A stretch of 64,000 bases of DNA. It comes from Nissolia schottii (lineage: Eukaryota; Streptophyta; Magnoliopsida; Fabales; Fabaceae). Below the pieces are notes generated by a model. The model ran no database searches, was not told the origin of the DNA, and saw only the letters and a list, made by a program, of their open reading frames with translations. The position numbers and the translations under genes are program-made. The DNA lies in the NCBI GenBank assembly GCA_003254905.1, contig QANU01001262.1, forward strand, positions 340,612 through 404,611, given 5' to 3'. Below, piece after piece: positions 47,301 through 58,030 of the stretch; positions within the stretch are counted from its first letter, which is position 1; the number at the start of each line of letters is the position of its first letter.

Positions 47301-48566
47301 CTAGCCCGAGGGACCAAGCCCTGAAACAGAAAAACACATCAAGAGATTTTCCATTTTCATCCAAAAATAAAGCAGGTTAATTATATCTCAGACCAATTTA
47401 CTACACAATCGAAACTGATTCAGCAGCACTAGATTTATCAGAAGAGGAGAGATGTGATCACATATTAGCTAGAATATGCAGTGGTGCAACTCCTGCTAGC
47501 CCTATCATTAATACTTAATGCAAAAGAAACTGCACAAACATACACACTGATTTGCCAAAGAAAGGCCATTGCATGTGCATCATCTCGGTTACCATCACTG
47601 TCGGTATTACTACAACAATAAAGAACAAGCATGTGATTGTTTACACCATATTTGACAAACTTCAGAAACGAGGTGCTTCTGTAACTCATCATGGAAATAT
47701 AAACTTACTGATATATTTGATGAGGGAGAAACAAAACACTACAGAATGGTTTCAGGTATGACAATGAAGCCACATCCTCATTGCCAATTATAAATGAGTT
47801 CTCTGTATCCTTACTTTTCATTGAAACACCCTTTGCAGAAAGTAGAACACATGATGCATACTGGCAACAAAACCTTTTGCTCAAGTATAGTGATATTTGA
47901 TATATTGTTACTATTATTATTCAACTTAAGAAATGTCAGACAAGAATCATAACCTCAAGACCTTCGCTGTTGAGAGCCATAGATCGCTCCCTCTGATTGT
48001 CTAGACTCCTCTCAACATTGGTGAACACAGAATTCCTGTTTTGGAAGCGTCTATCTTCTTCATTCAAGTATACCTCTTCATCTACTCCAAATTTGCTTTG
48101 CTTATAATCTTCAAGCAAAGATGTAGGGGACATGCCTCTCCTCTTCAATTCCTTCATAAACAATGATTCTGGAGGCTCTTCCCCTGAAATTATAATAGCA
48201 CTAGCAATATGAACCACCCCGCCAACATGAAAATTTATAAACTGGGAAGCAAAAATATTAAAATTCGAAAGAGACAGTTATGCTTCTCATTAGAAGACTC
48301 AATTGCAAGCTGAGCAGAGTTACAGCCAAACAGAAAATAATAAAGATATATATTATTAAAAAGAAAAACTTGCCATTTTTTTGGTTTTCAGTATCTTGAG
48401 CTTCACTGCAGACCCTGAACCTGATGCAAGAATTAGAAGCACCGAAAGTTTGCAACTTTGGCACCCTTTTCTGATAATAGGATTTGCACGCCGATTTTCT
48501 GGGAAAATTGGATTGAGAAAGGGAAAGTGAAGAGAGGGTGGGTTTCAGAATTTGCAAGGAAGCCAT
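46381..48566 (-). CDS. Uncharacterised plastid-targeted membrane protein
   Basis: Exons in transcript order 48374-48566, 47954-48183, 47213-47320, 46381-46503: 654 nt, 217 aa. The N-terminus (ASLQILKPTLSSLSLSQSNF) is Ser/Leu-rich and lacks acidic residues, as in plastid transit peptides; an ATG at 48584 would add six residues. The middle is charged (EEPPESLFMKELKRRGM). Exon 3 encodes one strong membrane helix (GGTFFLAFWPLILITVASF), and exon 4 the end YFGPTFVHDAS...VDPYELLEDER. The family is not named here with confidence. Intron 1 must use a GC donor (AATG|GCAAGT, 48373-48372): the nearby GT choice gives an early stop, the GC choice joins perfectly. A truncated second copy lies at 39219-40014. 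Confidence 0.88.
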
Positions 48567-49754
48567 AACTAAAAACAACCACAACTCCTAAGAGAGCGAT
48601 TTCATTGACACCAAACAGGTTTTAAAGAGAGAGAGTCTCTCTGTTCTTCTAGAGGAACAGCAGGAGCTGGAGAAGCGTATTATAGCATGAGAGCACGAGG
48701 GGTGGCTAATATGCGCGGAGCAATGGTCCCTGCCTTGTGGCTAGAATTTGCGCAATTGCAGTAGGAGGCTCGCTCGCGTATGCGGCTATAAAGAAAGACA
48801 AGAATTAGAAAGAAAAATAGTTTTTTTTAAAGGAATTTATTGCTTTTTCTTTATTATTATTTTTCTTGTCTGATGATAACATTTCATTTCTGTAACACAA
48901 ATTCTGTTGCTTACACGAAAATATGAGAAACTTATTATGATGTTGTATTGCTTATAAAATAAAAACAAAAATGCCCTTGTCAGAAAATTCAACATGCCCT
49001 TCTCGTCTCCTGCCTTCTTTTGTTAAATTTGTATCCATACTCCTTGGTTTATCTTCTCTTGATAGATGCATCATTATCACTACATTATTACTATAAAATA
49101 ACAAAAAAATTATTTTTTAACTCGATTTTAAAATTTAAAATTATCACGTGAGCCGATGCTAGTCCATATTTTATATAACACATGACACCTGCCTCTTGGG
49201 AATCTATTGGATATGAAGTAACTTGAAAAACCAAGATAAAATAAAATTAGTTATAAGTGTTTAACTATATAAACATAATTTATAATTAAATAGTGTTAGT
49301 TTGGAAAATAAACCACACTGACGTAAATAATTCATATAAATATGATTGAAAGAGCAATCCTGGGATTAAATTTACGTTTAATCTTGTAAGGTGTGAGTAG
49401 CATTGTGTAGCTGCTCAAGGCAAGCAACTCCATTAGTGCTGATTCATATAACATAATAACAGATTGATAGTCGTTAGTTGTTATATCAAATATACTACTT
49501 GCAAAATAAACTTCCTAAGCAAAATAGGGATGGCATAAAGTGTTGCAATTGATTAATATTTCACCTCTAAAAGTCGGTTCTTGAGATCAACATAAACTTT
49601 CTTCGCGGACTAAAATTCATGTCTTTACAGACACTGTCGTAAAAGAGCAAGTAGAATACAATATAGTACAAACACTCCTCGAAAACAGAAAGACACGTGT
49701 CCTTGCAATGGGATAGGTGATTTTCGGTGCTTTGGATATCTCTTCTTCTAGATA
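48567..49754. other. Intergenic region
   Basis: Promoter of the minus-strand gene at 46381-48566 (GA-rich 5' UTR near 48625-48640) and 3' UTR of the pyruvate kinase gene. AT-rich; no gene seen. Confidence 0.5.
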
Positions 49755-52700
49755 CTAGATAATGGTCTTCACCTGAATTGATTGGAAAGCCATGGGAGTC
49801 GCACGTGTTGGAGCAACATCTGATACCACTAAAACAACATCTCCTTGGGTGACCAACCCTTTAGATTTCATAAACTCAACAGATTTTGAGATGTTAGATT
49901 CTGCATCATCTGACAAGTCAACCTGGAAGGGCACAACACCCCAATGCAAGTTCAAAGCCATGCGGGTACTTTGGTCATTCGTGAATGCAAAGATTGGAGG
50001 ATTTGGACGGTTGCGTGATAGCAGCGATGCCATGTATCCATGCTTCGTGTACACAAAGATGGCATCAACACCAAGATTGTTGGCTGCACACACGCACAAA
50101 CATAGTATAATGAGTTTTGTTGAGGACACTGCTTAAGGAAGTAAAACAAGTTTTTTAATGAGTTTTATATTTTCAATAAAATCTTACTACTACATTGCTT
50201 TTCTTGCAAGTGCGTTACCGCAGTTATTAGCAAAATCCTACTATTACTTTTAGCCACTCTTTAATTAGAATTTGCAAGAAGAACATGAACTTGAAATTTT
50301 CTGATAGAGCAATGCTAACACAGGCTTGGGCTCACCCCTCCACATGGCATCATAACAATCATTGAAAGCTCTTTTTTAATTATAAATATATATATATTAC
50401 AAAAACTAATGGTTGTTATTATGTCGTGTGTAGGGACCTATATTAGCATTGCTCTTTTTGATATAGATACAATTCGTCTCACACTTGCGCATACTCCCAA
50501 TAGAGCCTCACACTTGCGCATACTCCCAATAGAGTTTGTAGGAGCAAAAAACAAGCAAGAATATGTGTATAAACATGAGGTGTTAAAATTGTATTCATGT
50601 GATAATGTTTCAGGTAAAATTACCCATTTCAGCTGCACAATTGCATATCTGCTCAGCAGCGCGTTCTGGCAATGATACTCCAAGTTGATGGTGAATGAGG
50701 AGACTTTGCCTGTTTTCCTCCCGAGCCCAGGATTCCATTCTGGTGCTTGCCATGTCTAGGACAGACAGAGCTTTTTGTCCATATGATCCAATAGCTGACT
50801 CACCAGACAACATCAAAGCATCAGCATACTGTCGAACTGCTTCAGAAACATCTGCTACCTTAATTTCATAAAAGCAAATAGTGTCACGTATCTACTGTCT
50901 CAGATGATACCCGTGGAACCAGATTTTGCAGTACTCATTGTGGTTTGTATAATTTGATTTACCTCAGCACGTGTTGGTGTTGGATATTCAACCATTGACT
51001 CTAGAAGCTGAGAAGCTACAATCACTGGCTTGTTCAATTGTCTGCAGATGAAAACTATATCCTCTTGCACTGCAGGAATCTGTTCGAGTGGTACTTCGAC
51101 TCCAAGATCACCACGAGCCACCATGATTCCGTCAGAAGCTTGTACTATTTGCTTCAGGTTATGAAGGGATTCTGAGCTCTCTATTTTTGCTAATACTTTA
51201 ATGGACCTGCAACGATAATTCATCATCCATGATAACCCAAATTCAAGGTACTAGGAAAATTCTTGCTAAATTGAGATTCAAGGGAAATGACCAAGCATTT
51301 TTATGGCAGAATAGACCCTGATGTTCAGACAATTTTAGGCAATTAACTATTGAATAGATATGATGATGTTAACAACAGAACTATCATCCAGCAATGGCAG
51401 AAGGAAAACTTACCCCCAACGGTAACAACTCAATCTATACGTTTCTTAATAGGTGCTTAGTCTAGGAAATAGTCCTTGATGCATGGTGAGCAATGCACAA
51501 GAATCAATGGATCTAATGCGTGACGTTTTGTTTTAAGAAATTACAACAGCACTTTTTAAGAGGAGTAATTCACTATATGGATAACAATGTAGAGATTGAC
51601 CCTTGCATGAATTTGTGCTTTCTTACTTGGTTGATTTGGTAGAGATGTAGTTCTTTAGATGCTCCACAGAATCAGCATGATTGACAAATGACAAGGCAAA
51701 AAAATCAACTCCCTCGGAGATACCGAAATCAATGTCAGCCCAATCCTGTGGATAAAACAATCTGAACTCATGAGAAGTACATATAATACAAGCAAAGATT
51801 TTAGTATTTTGCCTATTATTCAAAGAGATGTATATTAGGGGAGAAAAAAACATAGTTCACACAGACAAAAATACCAAATTCTCGGTTGTGAAAGATAGAA
51901 GCTGCAACATAAATTACCTTGGTTGATAGAGTGGGATTCCTTCTCACAAGCTTTCCATCTCTCCAGAAACTTAACTTTGCTCCAGGAAGGAAAAGACCAT
52001 GATCTGTGCACTTACAATGCAAATCATCCTCAGTCTTTTCAACAACAACAAAGCTTGCCATTCCACCGTCAATAACAACTTCATCACCCACTTCAATCCC
52101 TGATAATAATTCAGCAATTAACTAAAGTTCAGGATTCACACTGACAAGTGCCAACAATGAAATTCATTGTGAAAGAAAGGGAAGCTTTTGGCTGTTCACC
52201 GAATTAGCAAAATATCAGCAGCACCTTCAGAAAAGCCCTTATAGTTTGCCTGAACGGTAAATGGACGAGAACCCTCAAAATGCTCAGCAGTAAACCGCCA
52301 TATTGAATCTTCCTGGCACAGAAACAAAGAATGGACATTTGCTTACAAATTCAGTGAAGGCAAGTTGTAGCAAGTTCCTTTCCCAAACTAATAGATAATA
52401 GGAGCTGAATCTCACAACAGATTGAAAATGAAAATAATACACATAAGATGCTACAATTACCTCGACTTTAACAGAGGAAGGAGCACCATGATCAACAACG
52501 TGGATCTGGCTACCCTCAGTATCAATCATGACAGAAACAGAGAAGCCTTTCTCCTCATTCAACTTGTTGATCTTCCTGATGACGTCACGGTGCCACTCCC
52601 TGGTGCCATGGCACATGTTGAGCCTCGCAACGTTCATCCCTCCCAGCGCCATTTTCTCAAGATCCAGCAAGGAGGAGCACGCAGGCCCAATCGTGCACAC

Positions 52701-53000
52701 GAGCTTCGTCTTCCTCAAACCCATAAACCCCTTCTCTCTCAAACCCTCTTCGGAAACCACATCCAAACCCTTTGGATTTGGATAACAGACCTTGCTCTTC
52801 GTTCCCTCCTCGGAGCCAAGTTGCACAGCTGCACGAACCTTGATCCCAACACTTCCCTTCCATTTATCTCTGTTTCTCGAAGATGGGAACGGGAATGGGG
52901 TGCCATTGCCATAAACCCCATTTTTTCTGAAACAAACTCGGCGGTTACCAGCAACAGAAAATTGGGAAATGAGACTTAGGTCGAATGCAGCGGCAGCCAT
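49755..53000 (-). CDS. Plastid pyruvate kinase, alpha-type clade
   Basis: Converts phosphoenolpyruvate and ADP to pyruvate and ATP; the plastid enzyme feeds fatty-acid synthesis (known biology). Seven exons in transcript order: 52461-53000, 52225-52312, 51918-52099, 51627-51745, 50963-51206, 50624-50858, 49755-50083; 1737 nt, 578 aa. A plastid transit peptide of about 60-70 residues precedes [15 protein letters not shown]. The alpha-clade form [16 protein letters not shown] is near residues 122-137; [10 protein letters not shown]; exon 3-4 barrel part with [21 protein letters not shown]; the catalytic lysine and metal ligands in [11 protein letters not shown] and [11 protein letters not shown]; then [16 protein letters not shown] and [11 protein letters not shown]. 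The C-terminal domain ends [10 protein letters not shown]. All residues expected of an active enzyme are present in the stretches checked. The nearest named relatives are PKP-alpha or its sister At3g49160; I cannot separate these. Confidence 0.92.
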
Positions 53001-53604
53001 AGTGTATCAAAAATGTATAATGCAGGACTTTGAAGTTGACGACAATGTCGATGTAAGGATTATTTTTGTTGTAAACTCCGCCCCAGGGTTTGGAATTTAG
53101 GTTGCACCGCAAATATAAAACGTTTACTTCTGGTAGCTTGGTAGGTGCAGTGCAACAAGAGCACAAAGCAAACCAAATAATTTGAAATATAAATTTATTT
53201 ACTTCCTCAATAGAAATTAATCTTACCTAAATAGTAAATATATACACACACATACAGTAATTAATTTTACAAACTTCATTAATAATGAAATTACAGTTAT
53301 TTATTTTGTTTATTCACTTTGATAACAAACATAATTAATATAAATACAAATTTAACATAAATAATGTCAATGCAAAATGATTTTATGTCATCTAATCAAA
53401 ATTGTGTATAAGTAAAAATAATTGTTCGTCCCTTTTACTATTTTATAATACTGGTGAGTAATAATTAAACTCTTAAAATATATAAATAACTTAAACATAA
53501 CATATTTTAATGAAAAAAATCTTGTAAAACGAACCTGTTCATGCCGGAGGGAGTAAACAAAAATAACAACATTTAACACTATGGTAAATTATACTTGTAT
53601 CTCT
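53001..53604. other. Intergenic region, possible Stowaway-type remnant
   Basis: AT-rich. The word CCGGAGGGAGTA at 53554-53565 resembles the end of common plant MITEs, and TTTACTTCCTC at 53198-53208 may be its opposite end, but the inverted repeat is too weak for a firm call. Confidence 0.3.
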
Positions 53605-53804
53605 TAAGGGGAGTATGGTTCACATAATTGTTTTTTGTTCTCAGGAATATTATTTTTAAGAATGATATTCTTAAGAAAAGCTTTCTTAGAAATATCATTT
53701 GAAGGTGTTCGATTTCAAATTGAATCGTTAGCAACATTATTGGAAATACAATATATTTTTTTAAAAATAACCATGACAAAACGATATATGCCAGAGGTAG
53801 ATCA

Positions 53805-54257
53805 ATGTCGACCGGTGGTGGTCTGATGTCGATGGCGGTGGTTCGACATCGATCAGTGGCTCGACATCAATCGGGCGGCGGTGGCTTGATGTCATCTAGT
53901 GGTGGTTTAGTGTTGTCTGACAGTGGTCTAGTGTCAGTCGACAGTGGTTTGACGTCTCCGGCATCGGTAGAGGTGGGGAGGCATCGATTGGCAATGGCTC
54001 GACGTCAATCGGTCGACAGTGGTTACAAGTTGCCTTGGCAGTGGTACAATGTTGATCATGTTGGTCCAACGTCAATCACGTACGGTGGTCGATGCCAACC
54101 ATCGGTGACCCGATGCCATTCGATGTTAATCAGTGGTGGTCAGATGCCGGTCAGAGGTGGTTGGCTGCCGATAAGTGGTGGTCGACCGTCAATCGACGGT
54201 GGTCACCATTGATCGGTCGCGATCAACCGTCAATCGACAGTGGTTGGTGGTGGTCTA
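53805..54257. repeat. Degenerate GTGG/TCGA-rich minisatellite
   Basis: About 450 bp of diverged short units built around GTGGTTCGACGTCAATCGGC-like words (GGTGG, TCGACA, GTCAATCG recur at about 20-30 bp spacing). It creates open frames with Gly/Ser repeats on the plus strand, which have no protein family features. Confidence 0.75.
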
Positions 54258-54265
54258 GTGATAAT

Positions 54266-55158
54266 CATGGTTATCAAAATCGTGAGTTAACTCGTAAACT
54301 CGTACGAGTTTACGTTCCTAGGTAGTAAAATCGAGTTGACTAGCATGTAAACTCGTTTTTGGGTAAACTCAGCTGAACTCGGGTAAACTAGTGTAAACTC
54401 GCATAAAATCGCGAGTTTACTCCCGAGTTCACTACTTTACCACAGGTGAGGGTTTTTTTTTTTTTATAGCTGCGCATGCAATTGTGCTCCGTAGTACCAT
54501 CATGCTTCGTTGCTAATCCATCGTATGTATTTCATCATTTGCTTAGAGATCTTTTTCACCAGGGTGCGTGACCTCTGCATCGCTATCTGTACTTTAGTGT
54601 TTTGGGTTAGAGACACCTTCGTCACATACTCGCTTCCTGTGATGCTCAGTACTATGGGACTTGTTGGTATCTATGTTGTTGTGTGTGTCATCTCCGGGAT
54701 ATTTATGTTCTTGAAGGTTCCAAAAACAAAGGGCATGCCCCTCGAACTCATCACTGAATTCTTTGCTGTCTACTCGAAGCAGACTACTTTTGTCAAAAAT
54801 GAGTGACATTGTTCTTTATATACATTTGCTATGTTGGTTGCTCAATACACCGGCTCTCTCTTGTGTTGATAGATTTTACTTGTCATTAAGTTTATGTGGA
54901 GAAGAATATGTTCTTGTTCAAACATATGTATTATGTATTATCTATGAATTGAACTTAGAACTCATATATTTCATCTTTATTAGTGCTTTGTTATGAAGTT
55001 AAAAGTATTTATGAATTTCAAGTTTTGTTAAATATATTTTTGTAGCATAATAATTTTTTAAAATATTTTTTTAATAATAGGTAAACTCGTACAAGTTTAC
55101 GATCCGAGTTTACGGAGGCTCCACGAGTTTACTTAAACTCGCGAGTTTGATAACCATG
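54266..55158. mobile_element. hAT-like element carrying a sugar transporter gene fragment
   Basis: 893 bp. Left end CATGGTTATCAAAATCG; right end reverse-complemented CATGGTTATCAAACTCG, 16 of 17 alike. Flanking 8-bp repeats GTGATAAT (54258-54265) and GTGATGAT (55159-55166) differ at one base. Subterminal parts are packed with ACTCG/CGAGT words, as in the element at 9206-9773, which has the same end motif and a perfect 8-bp duplication. The interior holds the 3' end of a host gene (54520-54806) and no transposase, that is, a gene-capturing non-autonomous element. Confidence 0.75.
54520..54806 (+). pseudogene. Captured 3' fragment of a tonoplast sugar transporter (TST/TMT) gene
   Basis: An uninterrupted frame reads EIFFTRVRDLCIAIC, VTYSLPVMLSTMGLVGIY, FLKVPKTKGMPLELITEFFAV and stops at 54804-54806. 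This is the C-terminal end of tonoplast monosaccharide transporters (EIFPTRVRGLCIAIC..., VPETKGMPLEVITEFFAVGA... from family memory), covering the last two or so membrane helices and the native stop. The PETKG motif is changed to PKTKG and RVRG to RVRD. The preceding ~900 bp of the transporter's coding region is absent, so no working transporter can be made. Confidence 0.85.
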
Positions 55159-55414
55159 GTGATGATGATAGTTGTCAAGAGTATAAGGTTTAGGGATAAT
55201 TTGATCTTTTTACATTTCACAACATTCTATTCTCATGGGAATCTATCATACCCATGAGGGAGGTAGGATTGAAAATGGGGCAAATTTTCATTCCCCGGAA
55301 TGCAACATAAATGTGAATGTTTTTCTAAACCTTGAACCAAATATGAGAATATTACATTCTCATAGTCACATTCACAAAAATGTGAAAAAATTCTGCAAAC
55401 CACGTGCCCCTTAA

Positions 55415-56865
55415 GATTCAATGAAATCACATTGATTCCTCTCTATTTGAATAAATTACATTTATCTCTCAAAATGAATACTTGTCTCCTCTAATAAAAA
55501 TACAGTTAAACGTCATTTGTTATGTTTTTTATTTTTACACTCAACAGATTGTACAATTATTCTCTGATTCTCTTACACACAAGGAAGGACGGTAGCTGGA
55601 GTTTGTACCCTATTTTATTATTCTATAATTGAACATTGTATACTAAAAATGTGTAATTTTAATGCTTAATTAATATGTTTTGCACATTATCCTCTTTTGT
55701 GAGAAGTTGAGAAAAATGCAATTTTAAGCACTACTTTATTGGGTTTATGTGAGTTTAACATTGGTAATCTTATTGGGAGTAAGAGATTGTATTCAAGTTC
55801 TTGAAATATATACACGTACTTATAAATTATTTATTGGTCATCATATTGATAGAGAGAATTGAACTCACATTCTTATAGGAGAAGGGTTTATTTCTTACCA
55901 ATTGTGTCATATTTATCTTCACATATAAGCTTTGTTTTAAGATATGTAAAATTATTCGCGAAAATAATCACATTTGAATGATACATTCTAATATTTGTTT
56001 CAAATAAATGTTATATTATGATGTTTTGTTAGGATTTTATTTTCATTTGAGAATAAAATATTTTCATGGGAATGAAAATTTCTATTGAAAATATCAAAAT
56101 GTTCCTCAATTATTTTACTTCTATCAATTATAGAAAATTAATTATGATAAGAATTTGAGAATTACGACATAGAGGTCTAGAAATATGTATTATAACCAAA
56201 CAAATTTTTAACTATTCACGAGAATCTCAAAAAATATTTTTTAAATTTTTATTGTTAAACAATAAATTTTTTAAATTGCTAAAAATGGCATTCCTTAATA
56301 TAATTATTCTTCGCATAATATTTTGGAGATGAAATTTTGAACCTATAAAGAAAACCCCCTTTAAAAATATATGAAAAGTGCTCCAAATACACCCATAAAC
56401 CATACACTCGTACATATACCACTCTTTTATACGATTTTATACGCAATTAATGATAATTATACGTATAGCGTATAATTATACACAACGCGCGCCCCAATCC
56501 TGAACTCGTTCTCGTCATCGTTTTTACTCATCGTCTTCAACCTTTCATCCTTGTTCTGTTATGTTTGTCGTCGTCGTCATCGTCATCGTCATCGTCATCC
56601 TCTGTCATTCTCTCATCCTCTCATCCTCCTATTATCATTATTCATTATTTGATTATCATTATCATCATCCTTTCTTTGATTATCATCTCATCATCGTCAT
56701 TCAATTTTCTATTATGTTTATCATCATCATCATAGTTTTCATGATTTTTTTTTATTTCCATGGAGAGTTTTGTTTTTTGACGTCTCTCTGAAATTCTAAT
56801 GTACTGAAGTTTCATATGTTCTAATGCTCATTCATTACTAACATACATATGACAGAAAATTAAAT
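55415..56865. other. AT-rich intergenic region
   Basis: No gene recognised. A CAT/CGT trinucleotide-rich low-complexity stretch lies at about 56560-56735, giving a Val/Ile-rich open frame that is an artefact. Confidence 0.45.
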
Positions 56866-57475
56866 GTGCAAACTTTAAATGGGCATAAGTGCAAATATTA
56901 AATGAGTGCAAACATTATCTACATGTCACAAGTTTTATCTTTGTTAAGGAAGAGGATATGCATTTTGGCATATTCTCAACCTTTTAACAATTAATGCATA
57001 AATATTATAAATATTTTGACACAATTTTTTACATATTGCCATGAATAAACATTAGATGGTGTGATATAAGCATTATGTGTTTGTCACAAATGCATAAAAA
57101 TGCAGAATTTGATGTATTGTAGAATTGTGCAAACTTTAAATGGGCATATGTGCAAACATTAAATGAGTGTATGTGCAAACATTATCCACAGGTCACAGGT
57201 TTTGTCTTTGTTGAGGAATGGGATGTGCATTTTGGCATATTCTCAACCCTTCAACAATTAATGCATAAATATTATAACTATTTTGACATAATTTTTTACA
57301 TATTGCCATGAATAAACATTAGATGGTGTAATATAAGCATTATGTGTTTGCCACAAATGCATAAAACTGCAGAATTTGATGTATTGTAGAATTGTGCAAA
57401 CTTTAAATGGGCATATGTGCAAACCTTAAATGGGCTTATGTGCAAACATTATCCACAGGTCACAGGTTTTGTTTG
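56866..57475. repeat. Tandem repeat, period about 261-267 bp
   Basis: Units start at 56866, 57127 and 57394 with GTGCAAACTTTAAATGGGCATA. The first two are complete and about 90% alike; the third is cut off after about 80 bp. Inside each unit a shorter word, (T/A)GTGCAAAC(A/T)TTAAATG, is itself repeated. No protein is encoded. Confidence 0.88.
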
Positions 57476-57739
57476 CATCACTGTGATTTTACTCAAATAA
57501 AAATAAATCTTGACTTTAAAATTAACAAGTATAGGTCATGTATATCTTGTTTTTTTCCTTCCTCCTGTCAATTATGCTTTGATGTTTTTTTTTTAACTTC
57601 TTTCTTTCTTATTTAAAAGATGATAACAAGCAGTAACATCTTCAATCACTCATCTCTCTAACAAATCTCAGATCTTGTGCATGAGATTGCAGAGAACGAT
57701 GAGATCGAAGAGAACGAAGAGGGTGAAGAGAGCGGAGAG

Positions 57740-58022
57740 TAAGGCTGTCAAAATGGGCCCGGTCCTTTTATCCGGTTAAATGGACGACCTTTACATGCAA
57801 AAAATAGGCCTGCGAAAATTTGAAAAAAATTTGGACATGCCCGTTTAAGCCCAACCCGTGAGCTTGTGAATTTTTTTTTTAATTTTTAAATTTTTTTTTT
57901 AATTTTTGAATTTTTGAATTTTTTTAATTTTTGAAATTTTTTAAAAAATAAATGGGCTAGCGGGCGGCCCGTTTAGGCCCGCAAGCCTAAACTGGGCGGG
58001 CCCGCCCGTTTTGACAGCCATA
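57740..58022. mobile_element. hAT-type MITE, 283 bp
   Basis: Perfect 8-bp flanking repeats GCGGAGAG (57732-57739 and 58023-58030). Ends TAAGGCTGTCAAAATGGGC and, reverse-complemented, TATGGCTGTCAAAACGGGC (17 of 19 alike). The interior has long T and A tracts and GGCCCG words. No coding capacity. Confidence 0.88.
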
Positions 58023-58030
58023 GCGGAGAG

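Larger units (their letters stand above)
53608..55410. mobile_element. Possible outer PIF/Harbinger-like element with nested insertions
   Basis: The two ends are weak inverted repeats: GGGGAGTATGGTTCAC on the left, and GGGGCACGTGGTTTGC when the right end is reverse-complemented (11 of 16 alike), each flanked by TTAA (53604-53607, 55411-55414). Tourist-type elements duplicate TTA or TAA. The interior is a minisatellite and a hAT-like element. The pairing is imperfect, so chance cannot be ruled out. Confidence 0.35.

Noticed and set aside
52422..52979. 185-codon plus-strand frame over pyruvate kinase exon 1
   Set aside because: Antisense shadow of the transit peptide and first barrel segment.
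53805..54212. 135-codon Gly/Ser-rich frame
   Set aside because: Reading through a degenerate minisatellite; no conserved domain or splice context.
56561..56791. Val/Ile-rich frame resembling a membrane peptide
   Set aside because: Produced by a CAT/CGT trinucleotide stretch.
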